From Argentina anserina (Eukaryota > Streptophyta > Magnoliopsida > Rosales > Rosaceae), in NCBI RefSeq assembly GCF_933775445.1, contig NC_065877.1, positions 36,902,694 through 36,966,693 of the forward strand: 64,000 bases of DNA, read 5' to 3'. A model generated the notes under the pieces. The model was not told the origin of the DNA and did no database searches. It saw nothing but the letters and a program-made list of their open reading frames with translations. A program made the position numbers and the translations under genes. Shown here piece by piece: positions 11,003 through 23,690 of this stretch (its first letter is position 1; each line of letters starts with the position of its first letter).

Positions 11003-14000
11003 TTAAAACAAATTAAGCATGAGATGTTTGGTCCTGGCACCTCTGATATGCTCATCTGCGTCTCCTTCTCCTTCTCCTTCTCCTTCTCCCTCCATTTCTT
11101 CAACTTCATCACCGTTATCATCAGCAGCAGAAATTGGAATTGCCTCTTCCTGGTGCTTCGCCTTCTCCACCATCAGTGCTGCAATCTGAGGCCCCAAAAA
11201 AACACGGTGCATCAAGAGTGGATTGTTAAGCACTTAATTCTCAGAATACGAGTACTTGCAGCATAGACCTTAGTGAGTTGAATTAGCTGTGAACCAGCTC
11301 CTTATTTTTTGCTTATTATGTGCTAGCTGGCTGCATATGCATGCAATAAACTTTGTTTTCCAGTAGTAGTAATAATAATTGGGATATACAGTACCTGTTG
11401 TTCCATATGATCCTTATCTTCTTCCAGCTTCTTTCCCTGTTCTTGCATTACAGACACCAGCAATTACAAGTTAGGCAAACATGTACTATCAATATATTTC
11501 TGCAGAGTAGCTGCAATGTCCTCCATTCTGTGATTCCTATACAGATTACTCATTCCATAGTCCATACAATACCTCAAACACTTAACGCACACGAATATCT
11601 CACTGACAAGGATTCCTCACTGACAAGGATTCCTTTTTCCCGGAATCAAAAGTCCCCCTCCCCGAAAAACGAGAGATTAATGCACCCCAAACATGCAACA
11701 AAATAATGGTCAAACAGCACTGCAATAAGTGCATCCTGGTGTTGGGCATATAAACAGTAGTACATTTTTCAGTCATCTTCCGATATCGAATCGTAACAAA
11801 TTTCTGTTTGTCAATAAAGCTTCCTTCTGCACTGCAAGGGAAAATTTGGGACACAGCCTCCCATTAACCTCACTGAAGCTCTTGTTGGTTTTAACAGAGC
11901 CACAGTAGGTAATATTGTGTCCATTGATCGATAAATAAGATCTCAGACAAGTCAAAATATAGTTTTACAAACGATGATAATCTTGCACTATCTCATGGGC
12001 CTATTTTATAAAACCAATCCCTTTATATTCACCTGAACTACTTCTAGTCATCCTCAGTGTAACCAATTTGAGCCTACTTCTAACTTATGATGCATGACTC
12101 TTCGAACTCACATTCCATCTTTCTTGAATAGTTGAATACATAGGTAGACAGCTAGCAAGGAAGAAATTACCCTACAAAGATTAATAAAATGACGCAGGGA
12201 GATGGCCATACCTTCTCAATGAGACTTGCTATGGTTTCCATCATGAGCTGCATCTGCACCATTTATAAAAGTACTATTTATGTGAGTTTAATCCAGAATC
12301 TCACACTTAGCAAAATATAGCATACTATTCTGTCTCTTAAGATCTTAATTCTTGTTATTTAGCCAGATTTTTTATCTATAAGTATATATAACTAATGGAA
12401 AAGAAACACTCAGAATCTATATAAATTGGGATTAAAAAACAAAAAATCTGTATAATTGATATAATCTATATCTTCTCTAAATACTTGAAACTTCTACTGG
12501 AAACAGGAGACCAGACTTGACAGTGAAAATTCAAACCTGAGAAAATAAACAAACAGAACAGTATTTCGATAGAAATAATTTAAACAACCTTTCTTGATCT
12601 TGTTTGTCTTAAAACTGCTTCCAGTTGCTTCTCAAGTTGAGTAAGCTCTGTCACATCCAGATTTTCGATGTTCTGTGCCTCTAGTTCACTGCAAGCACAC
12701 AAGTACCAATCCAAATCAGTGCAATCATACACATGGCTCGGCTATACCTATAACTACTGCTTGTTCAAGACAATTCGATCAATTACCTTTGCATCATTTT
12801 CAGGGACTTCGTAGTGCATGCATCATTACCAGGAAATTCCAAATGATGCTGCGGGCAGAGGGCAACACATTCAGAGTGTAAGAACTAACAAAAGATGGTG
12901 TAATAAAGGAAAGACAACCTCTCACTACAAAACCTGAACTACTATTGGTCATCACCACATATTTCATATTTCTACTGTCTGGCTTACATTCTTTATCTTT
13001 TGTTTTTATTCATGTTTCTTAAGAAGGATGTTCACTTCAAAATGGTGAAGAAGTACGATATCCCTACAATAACAATTCACTAGCAACTGTATAGTATCTC
13101 TAACAGTCTTTACCAGTAATTAGAGATTGTAGCTTCATAGTTCAGCGCATGACCGCCTAGGCATTATCGTAGAAAATGTATTTCCTCTTGAATTGATCAT
13201 TTACAGAATTTAAAATATATAGGATATTACAACCTCAATCTTCCAATCTACGATAACTACCATATCAAATCTGATCCTATAATACAGATAAACACAACTA
13301 TGACAAACAAGGTTTAGGCGTTAATCGGGCGGACAGCTAAAAACCAGCGCCCAGAGGATTAATCGGCCCAAAATCTAGGCGGCCAAGGATCTCCGAGCGC
13401 CTAGGCGGGGATTTTAGAACATTGATGACAAATATCAAAACTGATGCTAGAATTACAATCACAGATCCATGATTCAAGCCATGATATTAGTGCTATTAGA
13501 TGTGGAAGATTCTGGTTCATTAACAATTATGCTGCCAGTGATAAACAAGCAAAGATACTACAGTTGCTTCGAAAACATATGCCTTTCCGTCAACTTTTTT
13601 AAATTGTAATCGTTTTATCTCAGTGATAACAATCTCCATTCATTTCAGTTGTTAAGGGATCATGAGCACCATTTTCACTGTATATACTAGATTTTATATG
13701 TAATACTGTGGCTGTGCCAACTTCATGCAAAGCTAAAATGCTTCTAACCTTGGAATTCTTGGAAACAGCAACTTCCTCCTCAGTATGTATCTGGTAACGC
13801 TCGAGAACATTTCCTAAGCTGAAGCAGAAGAAAACTTTGTTAGGAGTACAAAAATGGAATGTAGTCTCCTAATGGTACAAAGGTTCATACTAATTAGTGC
13901 TATTTTATGGATATATATATATCTGAAGCAAACATGGAACGGTAATAGACTTTCAAGTCTAATTGTACAGGGCTATATTGTCAAATTGTTCTTCAAAAGC

Positions 14001-17000
14001 ATGCATACAAAAGCAGTACAATCTAGTTTAGAACTTCTGACAAACAAGAACATTGGCTGAATATTTTTCTTTTCCTTCAACTTATGTCATATTCAATGTG
14101 AGCTGTAAAAAGGAATGCCAATTTCAGTCATACGAGATAGGCGGCATTGCGCCATTAAAGATCTACAGTTTTAGGCTGACAAGATGCATATGCGAATCCA
14201 AAGGATAAAGGCGGAAGGTGGTGAATGAAGCGCATCTCGTCGGATGAATGCAAGATGGGAGAACTCACACCAATGTCTGTTGGAAAGAACACCTCGGATG
14301 TCGTTAAGTGTTTACTTATGAAACTTAAGGCGGATGGAGCTATCGATAGGTACGAGGAGAAGTTAGTCTCCGAGGGTATATTAACAGGCACGGACCCAGG
14401 CTATGCCTTGGAGGACTCAAGTCCCCCCTAAATCCAGACAATAATATACCAAGTACACATTATATATAGATAAAAAATACATATGCTTTAGTTTTGTAAG
14501 CTTGGTTTTGGTGTTTTTTTAATATCAAGTCCACCCAAATTCAATTCTCAACAAATGCAAGCCTTTAGAGTCTTTTTTCCCTGTACATTCATATTGGCCT
14601 TTATTTCTTCAACATGTTTTCCATTTTATTTTCATTGGTTATTAATTTTAATTAAGCTATTTGCTCAATGAAAAAGAATTCTTTTCAGCAATTGATTAAA
14701 TTAATAGTAATTTTAGATGGATTGCTATTTTCACATCAATAAAGTATATACCTAATGTAATATCATTACATATTTCATGCGCTATAGAATTTTATCATTT
14801 CAGTCATTATAAGAAAAAATATCATGTCCCCCGAGATATAAATCCTGGATCCGTCAGTGGGTATATACGTTACGGAATTGGTTATGAAATTATGTTTAGA
14901 CCAGTAGCAAATGTCAACACCAGTTTGACTTTTAATTTCACTAGCTTGCGACTAAGGGTTGGCCTTTGGCCTTTTTTACGACAGTTTGATGAGAAATGTT
15001 TTTCTGAATGGAAACTTAGACACAGTTTCCAATACCCTTAATATTGGCAAAGACTGTAATTATGGGAAGTCTTTTTAGTGGTTGAAACAGCTTTCTATAG
15101 TTGGATTGGGTGGCGCACGTTCTATGCACGGGGTTTGCGGGGGGGGGGGGGGGAGATTTTATAGGGTTACAAACTAGATTTTTCCCTCCATCCATTTCCA
15201 ATTATTTTGAACTGTGAACATCATATTATTTTATCATATAATACTTATGTTTTGAATGATATAATACTTATGTTTTGAATGAGGTTTAATGACAATTGAA
15301 AAGGGCTTATTGCTTGAAAAAATGACAAATTAGGAGTTATGGGTAGACAGATAGTCATTGGGGTGGTGATGAGACCGATTATCATGCATCTAGGTATTTT
15401 ATGTTTGTTAGGCATCATGATAACATGTCTGGATTGTTTTTCGTTGAAATAGTTCATAGTGATGCATGATTTGACTGAACTAAGCAAGTGGAGGAAGATA
15501 AACAACTCATTAAATCAATAAAAAACATGCATGAAAAATCAAATGATCTATTTGTGTATACCATATTTTCTTACAAAAAATATCAAAGAGAGTGTTTGAC
15601 AACACAATTTCGGCATGATGTGTCTTACATGCACCAGCTAATCAAGTAGAAATGTACTTTCCTATTATCTACAGCTAACATATTCTGTATAGTTGTAAGA
15701 ATAATGTGTGTGTGTGTGTATATATACACACGTCGAAATTTGATTCTAATGCATCATCTTCAGTTTTTTCTGCATATGATGAGATGTCTCCTATTTGTAA
15801 AGAGCGATCTCTAATTAACTCGGCATCTCCTAGTTCAAAGAAATTGGTTGTCCTCATAAAGCTTACCCCCGTATGCTTTTCCAAAACAAAAAAAAAACAA
15901 AAAAAAAGGTGGGAGGCACTGCTTAATGCGCATATGTGGTTCAAATACCCTTTTATATTACCACGTGTCTGAAACTATGTTTATTTTAGGGTTTTGGGAT
16001 AGATCTTCTACCTCTCTCCAAAGTCCAAACCAAGGGACCCTCAAACTAGATATACAATATTTTTCAAAATTCATTTGGGACATGATTAAAAGATACTATA
16101 TTATTTTTTCCAATGCATTAATCTGATTCCCACTTGCTTTCCACTTTATCATTCTGCTGTCTTCTAGTAGGTGAAATTACATAATACGAGATTTTTCACT
16201 TTTTTCTTTTCTAATTCTTGTTTCCCAGTACTTCCTCAAAACGAAACAAAAATCTTGCTTACCAGTGGAGAAGCTAATGTAGCTTCCCAACTATACTTAG
16301 TTCTCCATTTTGCTACTCAGTTTTTCTTTGTTTATATTTTCTGCTTCGTTTACTGAAGTACAGACCTTGTGCCTCTTGCTACTCTTAAATAAGATTTTTT
16401 TTGTTATTCCAGAATTGCTCAAAGGTTCAAATTCCTTTTGACACTATATAATTTATACATACCTCTGCCCTTCATGGAAGTGAACAAAATCTTCTCTTAT
16501 TTCTACAATAAGAATTTTAGAGACCTAAATTCTCGTGGCATATGGTGGCAAATGTGCCATTTTATGTACATTTGGGCGGCTGTGAAATTAAAACAATATA
16601 TTAAATCAATATAAGTTATTCACCAAAAAAATTGAAACTGTTTGAAGTGTTAAATGTTTCAAAATGCGCCAACTTGGTTTGTTAACTATAACCCTTAGTA
16701 GGCCTCATTATAGAACATGTCAAGGCAAGGAAATGACCCTATATAGTTTGGCCTATGAATGTTTTCACACATGTCAACCTCTTAAGTCAAGTCCTTAATT
16801 TAATTATACTCCAACTCTAACATATCCCTATTTACAACAATACCTTGGTTATACTCGGCCCCCAATTAGACTATTTTTTGGTCTTTCAACTAGACAATTG
16901 AAAAGGGGATAGTTAAAAAAATATCCTATCCCTATAGTGTGTCCCTTCTTGGGTCCGTTAAAGTGTGAAGAAATCAAATTATTGAGTTTTCAAAGAAGAG

Positions 17001-19872
17001 AATCACATTCTAGGTATTTGATTTCCCTATTACTTTTGTTCCGATCTCTATGTAGACGGTTACTCACAAAGACATTGGCAAAATCTTACAGAAAAATAGG
17101 AGGAGAAACTGAAAAGATGGAGAGCAGATTACCTAAAATGAGGACAGTGTTATCATATCACTCGAGGTCTAATCTGACAATTATTATAGATATTGTTGCT
17201 ATTTGATTTGAAATACGGATTCGAAGGATCACAAGTTGGTTCATTGATTTTAGATTTATACAAGAGAGGTTGCAATTGCCGTAGGACTTCGTGAAGTTTC
17301 ATAAGGTTTGAATTTGGCGCTGATCCATTCAGTTTATGGTTTTCGATTTATTTGTCATTCCTCCTAACATGTGCTTATGTATGGATGAATTTGAGAAGCT
17401 AATCCCAAAGTCCCAACTATGCTTAAGAGTTATCTTTGTCACGAAATACTCGTTTGAAAGAGAAAAGTAACACTTTCTATGTCTTGCCATAAAACAATTT
17501 CAAGTTAATTATGTATAGCAAAATGTTGCAGTATGCATGTCCTAGAAAAAAGAACATGGTCATCCTGAGTGCATTTCAAAATCATTCAGTCTATTTCCTT
17601 TATTAAATATTTTATAATGCTTAATTGTGTTACTTGAGTACAGATTAAATATTTTCCCTCGTTCTTCCATGTATCTTCACAGCTATAGTAAGTGAAAGGG
17701 TCGTGCTCGCGTGTGCAAGAATACTAGTTATCTTGAAGTGAGCTATTTGTTGAGTGTCACATATCGTGTGTGTGAACTAATATGTGAAAAAAAATATTTT
17801 GATGTCTCCAACAAATTACGCACTACGATTAGATTTGCACATTTTTTTATAAAAAACAAAATAAAACTGAATTTATATTATAGTTATTAGTATTTACATG
17901 TGAGTTGAAAAGTCAATTAGAAAAAGAAAAAAGATAAAGATGCATTTAGCTATTATTTCAAGCGTGTAAATAGAATTCCCCTTATATTTTTCCTCTTTTC
18001 ACCAAAAAACACAATGAACTCGTTAATCGTCTTCTCCAAGCATTCGTCAATAAAGATACCGTTTGTAATTTTGATCATACATATAATTTCCTAGTACTAG
18101 TTGTATATGATTGTGAACTCATAAGTTTCATTTATATGTTATTATCGCTAAGTTAGTTAAACAAATCAAACTCGTATTATATAAGATCGCTGGAGCACCG
18201 CAAATTTATGGTATGCTAATGGTTTATTGAAATGAAAGTCATATTGATGTGAGACATCAGGTTCAGCCAGGCATGCACGGATGCCTTCTGTCCTAAGCTC
18301 CGGTAAAGCTGTTAAGACTTGACCAGCTTAGGGAATATTGGCAGCAGAAGAAATCAACTAAATAAAAGAATATTTGGCCTCTCACTCGATTGGCCACCTT
18401 CACTACCAGTGACGGAGCTTAGTGTAACATGACCTGGGCGGTAGCCCGTACAACAATCCTAATCACTTCAATTTATGTATGTACGAATAATGCTAATCAA
18501 TGCTTTTTTCTGTAAACAGCCCAGTCAATCAAAATAGTTACTAAATTAACGTATTAATTTGTTCATAATTTAACCCACATTTCTAGCTAGTTACATGAAA
18601 GTCTATTAATGTCAATCATCTCATAATCCTGCTATTTTTATCATTGATAAAAGAAATATACCATATAAATCCTAATTCATATACTAATATCCGGACTATG
18701 TGATGTTTTTTTAGTCATTTAAATCGTATTAGTTACTGTATTTTTTTCTCAATATAAATTATTTTATACAGTATATTACTTACCGACTACATATTGAAAT
18801 ATTATTTTATGGGAAAAAACATATATTATCGATATAATATTTTTGAGATTGAAGCTCAAGATAAATTTAGCCCAGGATATTTTAGAATCCTGGCTCCCTC
18901 CGTCCATCACTATCTCATAAAATTCCTAACCCAGGTATATACGACCAACTTCATTCCCCAACCCAAAAGCCACCGCTCGAGATTGATAGTTTATGTTCTA
19001 GCTGTATATCGAAGTTAACCACAAAAAAATAAAACAAAAACATGACAGAAAGAAGATACATCTTATACTTCACAGAAGAAGGTCGAATACATGCATATAT
19101 AATAAAAAACACTATTGTCCGAATACATATACGAAATGACCATGAACACGATGATCATCTTGGGCATGAAGAACACAAAAGCTAGCCTCGATAGCTCTAG
19201 CTAAAATGGTTCATGCTTATCAACGGAACTTGACGATAGAGCTAGCTCCAACATCTCTGACACACAGTACTCGACAAACATAGTAGCAGAACATGATGAA
19301 ATTCTGGCCAGCTGCAGAATATGAAGAAATCCTAGCCAGCAGTTCAGCATTACAATGGCCGAAATTAAGCTGTTTAGCTAATTAGATAGATAGTGCGAGT
19401 TTTTTTTTTGGTATGAGAAATAGTGCGAGCTTTTTTTTTGGTAAAACACTAAACTCAGAACAAGATTTCATGTATACGTTGTAAATCAACGGTTGACCAA
19501 CGTACGGTACATATCTACATACAATAGCAGGCAGCAAAGCAAAGCAAAGCAAGGCAGCCAAGCCAGCACGATCTTAGTGGCTAGATATGTATATGTATAT
19601 ATATAGAATATAGAAAAGTACTAATCAAGTGGTTGAAAGCAAAATTTTGGCTAAGCAAAAATTAGCAAACGAGATCGGACAGCGTACCTATCGCCGCTAC
19701 AGAACTCGTACAGCCTCCCTTTGGCGGAGAAGATGATGAGCCCAACCTCGACGCCGCACAGGACAGAGAGCTCGCGAGCCTTCTTCATCAGCCCAGTCCT
19801 TCTCTTCGAGAAGGTCACTTGGCGCCTGATCTTGTCCTCGATTCGCTTCAGTTGCACCTTCCCTCTCCCCAT
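11003..19872 (-). CDS. FLC-like: FLC-clade type II (MIKC) MADS-box transcription factor
   Basis: Seven exons on the minus strand: 19872-19688, 13818-13749, 12848-12787, 12688-12589, 12253-12212, 11436-11395 and 11185-11003, encoding 227 aa. All junctions are GT..AG and phases are consistent. Exon 1 is the MADS DNA-binding/dimerisation domain (1-61; [29 protein letters not shown]). Exon 2 is the I region ([16 protein letters not shown]). Exons 3-6 are the K-box coiled coil ([37 protein letters not shown]). The FCSGD junction, exon sizes of 100, 42 and 42 nt, and a very long intron 1 (5.87 kb) place it in the FLC/MAF clade, known for repressing flowering with cold-regulated chromatin. The C-terminus is unusual: residues 199-208 are repeated E-G, from a hexanucleotide repeat. 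Residue 40 is G where MADS proteins usually have D. Whether it is vernalisation-regulated cannot be told from sequence. Confidence 0.9.
11059..11093 (-). repeat. GAAGGA-type coding microsatellite in FLC-like exon 7
   Basis: Imperfect CTCCTT repeats on the plus strand encode the E-G run at residues 199-208 near the C-terminus. Its length is likely to vary between alleles without shifting the frame. Confidence 0.8.
13308..13424. mobile_element. Tiny non-autonomous hAT element in FLC-like intron 2
   Basis: 117 bp flanked by a perfect 8-bp duplication ATGACAAA (13300-13307 and 13425-13432). Ends are CAAGGTTT... and ...TAGAACATTG. The interior is made of AGGCGG/CGCCTAGG-like subterminal repeats, the same kind as at both ends of the 34.1-37.7 kb hAT. 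Confidence 0.85.
14225..14380 (+). pseudogene. Ty1/copia reverse-transcriptase fragment
   Basis: The frame includes [19 protein letters not shown], which matches the start of the copia RT domain (family pattern K.K.DG.I.RYKARLVAKG). The fragment is cut at the 3' side by the hAT element starting near 14385. It lies antisense inside intron 1 of the FLC-like gene and has no function as a gene. Confidence 0.7.
14385..14859. mobile_element. hAT-like non-autonomous element in intron 1
   Basis: Ends CAGGCACGGACCCAGG and CCTGGATCCGTCAGTG form an imperfect 16-bp terminal inverted repeat. GGTATAT-like flanks occur on both sides (left GGTATATTAA, right GGTATATACG), so the exact boundary is uncertain by a few bases. 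It interrupts the copia RT fragment. Confidence 0.6.
15139..15153 (+). repeat. Poly-G run
   Basis: Fifteen consecutive G. Such homopolymers vary in length and are hard to sequence. It lies within FLC-like intron 1. Confidence 0.8.
18407..18905. mobile_element. hAT-like element private to duplication copy A
   Basis: About 499 bp with ends CAGTGACGGAGC and GGCTCCCTCCGTCC. The flanks TTCACTAC and ATCACTAT are an aged 8-bp target duplication. Copy B at about 26337 reads straight through (CCTTCACTATCTCG), showing the empty site. The element therefore inserted after the duplication, into intron 1. Confidence 0.85.
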
Positions 19873-20900
19873 TTCCGCTTCCTGGGCAAATCGTAATTCG
19901 TCAAAAACCCTAACCCTAGCAAACAGTGAGCTTAGCACTAGCAGGAGTCGAGAATCTGAGGAAAGTGAGGTCAAAGAGGGGCTTTTATAAGCGGAATCGG
20001 CAACGGGAACCCGGTCGTGAAACTGATTGGCTGGAGCGGTCAGTCGGTGACTTTGGGTTTTTGATTTTTACGGACACTTCTCTCCCTCTCTGTAGTCTAT
20101 ACTAGTTTTAACCCTTAAACCCAATCTCGTCTGGAAATTATACGATACATCTACTCTCCGCCACGTGTAACCATCATGTAAACTCCAATCCCCTCCCCCA
20201 TGAGAGGGACGGAGAGAGCAAAAAAAGGAAAGTATCCGGAGTAAATAGATCTAATAAAAGAAATTTACTGATGATGATGGTGTTTGCTTGGATTGGGATG
20301 GGACGGCCTCGAAGATATTTAAGGGCTGCCACGTCGGCAACAGTACTACCGGCACGTGTTAGTTGGGTTAGTGGAAAGCCCAAAAAGAGGTTTTGGTATC
20401 ATGGAAGATTGGAAGGGATATATTGGGAAAAGAAATTTCAATTTTGTCGAATTCTAATTTTGCTATAAATAGCATCATCTGCTGTTGGCTGTGCTTTGCC
20501 TCGGTGGACCAGGAAGAGCTGCCTTAATTGGTCCACGTGGCGGGACTAGTGAACCTAGTTTCACTATGCCTTTCGCGAGTTTTGAGTTGGAAGTGTCCCA
20601 TCGTCGTTCCAGAAATGTTCCACGTCTTTCCTTTAATGGTAAAAATACTCTGCAAGACTGGTGGTGGTGGTGATGGTGGGGGTGGATCTCTCAGAGCCTC
20701 AGAGTACCGAAATGACCCTTTGGCCCTCGGTTCTCTCTGTGGAGATATTGATTCGATCATTTCGGCCTAAATATCTTTTTCCGCTTTTTCACGCATCCTT
20801 ATAAGAACGCCCATCGGGTCCCGCCCATATCGATCCGAAATCGAAGCGGCTAAACCCTAACCGGGTCACCTTTAGGTTCAGTTCCAACTCTATCTAAACG
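19873..20900 (-). promoter_or_regulatory. FLC-like promoter, copy A
   Basis: Reading the minus strand, a TATA box (TTATAAAAGC, 19990-19981) lies about 110 bp before the ATG and a CCAAT box (ATTGG on plus, 20026-20030) lies about 40 bp beyond it. Three CACGTG G-boxes occur at 20162-20167, 20353-20358 and 20534-20539. G-boxes are bZIP/bHLH-type binding sites in plants. The open frames on both strands in this stretch are not genes. Confidence 0.65.
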
Positions 20901-21935
20901 GCCACCTTCACACCTTCCCAGTTTCCCTGACCTCTGCTCAGTACAGGAAAGAGAGCTTATTGGCCGAGATGAATCACAAAACCAATTCTCAGGTTTCCTT
21001 CCGATAATGCGTTATCGATCATTGTAGTCATAGGCTCAACCCACACCTGGCTTTAGGCCCAGTTTCCTACGTATAATTCTACCGGAACCTTTCCCCTGAC
21101 ATCTGATCAGTCTCAGTACGGGGTGACATGTTGCAACCGGAAAGAATGCTGGGCCAAGAAGGATCACAAAACCAAACAAGTCGATATCTATCATGCATTA
21201 TAGTTTTAAGCATTGATACTACTTTGATACGTTAAGAATATAGTTCGATGGCCTAAAACCTAATTCGTCCCAACGCATTCAAAAGCTTCTCGCATGTGAT
21301 GCAAATGTAATTAACACATAAGAGATGACAAAATTAGGATTTTAGAGGACACTCTTAAATAGGGAAACTGTTGGACTTAAAAAAGCATGGTGCTTTTCCG
21401 AATGACGAATGCATAAATTATAGGACAGGAAAGCTATAGGAGATGCTCAAAACTAAATATATGCACTTAACACCAACTGTGAGCATCAATACTAGCATAG
21501 CTGGAAAAAGCTTGCAATAGTTTCATTGAGAAACTATACCTTATATATGTTCCCTATCTTGTGAGCTTATTGGATATTGTAAACTTTAAATTCTTCCACA
21601 AAAGGCACCATGATCATGATAACTGATAAAGTGGTGCACTATTGGTTTTCCATAGACCATTACATCAATACACAATATTTTCTCTGTCTTCAAGCTCGTT
21701 TTCCCTTGGTTCTATGTTATTCACAATTTTGATCGAGGCAAGTATCTTTCACTATAGTAGCTAGCTAGCTAGTTTATGGTTGCAATTTTAGAGGCCTATG
21801 TGTACGTGGATTTGTAATTATATACATAACATACATATCGACATATCGTCACAGATCAATGCAAAAGAACACTAGAGAGGAAGCAAAAGTATTAATAATT
21901 AGGAAAATATACCTAGCTACGATGATGCATCATAA

Positions 21936-23290
21936 GAGCATGTGAAGTTAAACACAAGTAAAACAAATAATAAGGGAATGCACCATGTCTAATGCACACA
22001 CACTACAATGCTAAGGCTTCCCCGGAAATTTTCCAATACTCCCGGATGACCATGTGACAATTTCCAATGGTACTTCTCGTCTGTTATATTTTGACACGTT
22101 GATTTATTTCACCAAAATTATAATTTTACGTATTTTTATTATTTGTGAAATTACCTATCATGGGTATTGATGATTTTGAATTAGGATTTAGAGTTTAGAG
22201 TTTAGAATTTAAGATTTAGGGCTTAGGGTTTAGAGTTTAAGATATTAGAGTATATGGTATAAGGTGTAAGGTTTAGGGTTTAGAGTATTAGTGTATGGTG
22301 TAAGGTTTTAGAAAAGAAAAAAACTCAAAATAATCTTCACAAAATGGTTTAAATATGAATTTTTTAAGTAAATCTTGCGTGACAAAATATGATTGGAAAT
22401 AAGGACTACTGGATATTGCCACATAGTTCTCTGAGATAACTGAAAAAATTCTCGGCTTCCCTTAGCTAAACTAAGTAAGTGCAATAAGGGCAAGAAATGT
22501 ACTAATTACAAATAATAAACTAAAATTCATGAAATCCTTGAAAGTAAAACATTAAAACATTAAACAAAATATCAAGTATGAAATAGTTCAACATAAAAGA
22601 TCCGCCCCATCTATTAAGTACACAAATTTTGCCAAGGAAAACAATAAAACTAGAACAACCAAGTCTGAGGCTAACCTTATTGATCATAAATATAAGAGGC
22701 TGAAGCTAAAGTTAAGAACTTTGAGTATCTTTTCATGTTTTTTTTGTTTTCATGTATGGAGTTTAGTTTGTTTTTGTTTTGGTTACTTTGCTTTGTTACC
22801 GAAACCATGCTTGTCATGGTGTAGATATTATTTTTCTTGCATCGTGCGAAAGTGTTTAGATAGTTGGTCTATCCTAAATCATAAACCTTAAATCCTATGT
22901 ATCATTATGGTATATGTACCAGAAAGCTCTGTCTCCTGAAATAGGTGATAGCGGGTGAATATGTAATGACCTTCTTAACTTGTGTTTGTCTTATTAAATG
23001 AATTCTTATTTCAAAAAAAAAACTTAAAGAGTATCTAAAAGCATGTGTCTTGATTTCAAATAATCATATAAAACAGTATGAATTAAATCAATGATCATCT
23101 CTACCATCACGTTATTATACAAACACGGAAACACCTAATATCATCTAAAATCATGTATCTTCCCTCTGAGGTATTTCTACGAACACCTACTAAGCATAAA
23201 CCATAAAGTTTCCAAAAGAAAATTCAAAATTCCAATGCACCGAAATCACATAACAAGCATACAAAATCAATCAAACATTCTCATATCCAC
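21936..23290. other. Spacer between the duplication copies, with telomere-like repeats
   Basis: No gene supported. A degenerate TTTAGGG/TTTAGAG array runs from about 22180 to 22310 and resembles interstitial telomere-type sequence. The rest is AT-rich. Confidence 0.5.
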
Positions 23291-23297
23291 CGAGAGA

Positions 23298-23690
23298 AGA
23301 ATGAATTTCAGAATCATGGGTCTGGATGCTCCTATCATCACTGCTTCGGAGGAGACCGAGAAGACATTCAATGCTCTGACCTGTACTTATAACCGTGACG
23401 TACACCAAGGTCATGGCTTCCACTCCGGTAGAGTGAAGGAGTACCCAACTTCATTCACCCGTACTTACAACGGAGACACCAAGGCCATGTGTTCATGATT
23501 AACATGTCCGAGCTCAAGTCAGGGGACATCAAGGAGCAGGTGGAGGAAGATATGATCAGCGACAAGAGGAATAGGGAGGTAAGTTCACGAGGGGGTTAAG
23601 TATGTGAGGATGGAGAAGAGGGTTGGTAAGTTTCAACTATTTGCCTAGTAAGTTTTGAGTTTACTAATGTTGAGAATGCGAGTGCCTATC
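23298..23690 (+). pseudogene. Class II cytosolic small heat-shock protein pseudogene
   Basis: Decayed reading frames spell recognisable class II sHSP blocks: MNFRIMGLDAP at the start, EKTFNA, VKEYP, then in another frame MINMSELKSGDIKEQVEED (family: VIDMPGLKSGDIKVQVEDD), and KYVRMEKRVGKF. Frames are broken by small indels, there is an internal partial duplication around VKEYPTSFTRTYNGDTKAM, and the C-terminal half of the alpha-crystallin domain is missing. It lies in the spacer between the two FLC-like duplication copies. Confidence 0.8.

Larger units (their letters stand above)
13819..19687 (-). other. FLC-like intron 1 (5.87 kb)
   Basis: The intron separates the MADS exon from the I-region exon. 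It contains a copia polymerase fragment (about 14225-14380), hAT elements at 14385-14859 and 18407-18905, a poly-G run (15139-15153), and from 16853 onward the part that is duplicated at 24.36-27.1 kb. In characterised FLC genes intron 1 carries cold-silencing elements and non-coding RNAs; I could not recognise such elements by eye here. Confidence 0.8.
16853..21935. repeat. Segmental duplication, copy A (FLC-like intron 1 part, exon 1, promoter)
   Basis: Direct duplicate of 24356-33425. Matching landmarks include the CTCGGCCCCC...AGACTATTTTTT block (16856 against 24359), the ACAAATTACGCACT block (17809 against 24612), exon 1, the G-box promoter block (20530 against 28155), and the distal block around CATCAACTGTGAGCATCA-like sequence (21475 against 32850). 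Copy A has one private insertion, the hAT at 18407-18905. Confidence 0.88.

Noticed and set aside
15139..15153. Poly-G run as a possible G-quadruplex regulator
   Set aside because: A single uninterrupted homopolymer inside transposon-rich intron; more likely simple-repeat slippage.
20271..20770. Several open frames in the FLC-like promoter, one with a glycine-rich run
   Set aside because: They fall in duplicated promoter DNA, overlap one another on both strands, and are not preserved in copy B.
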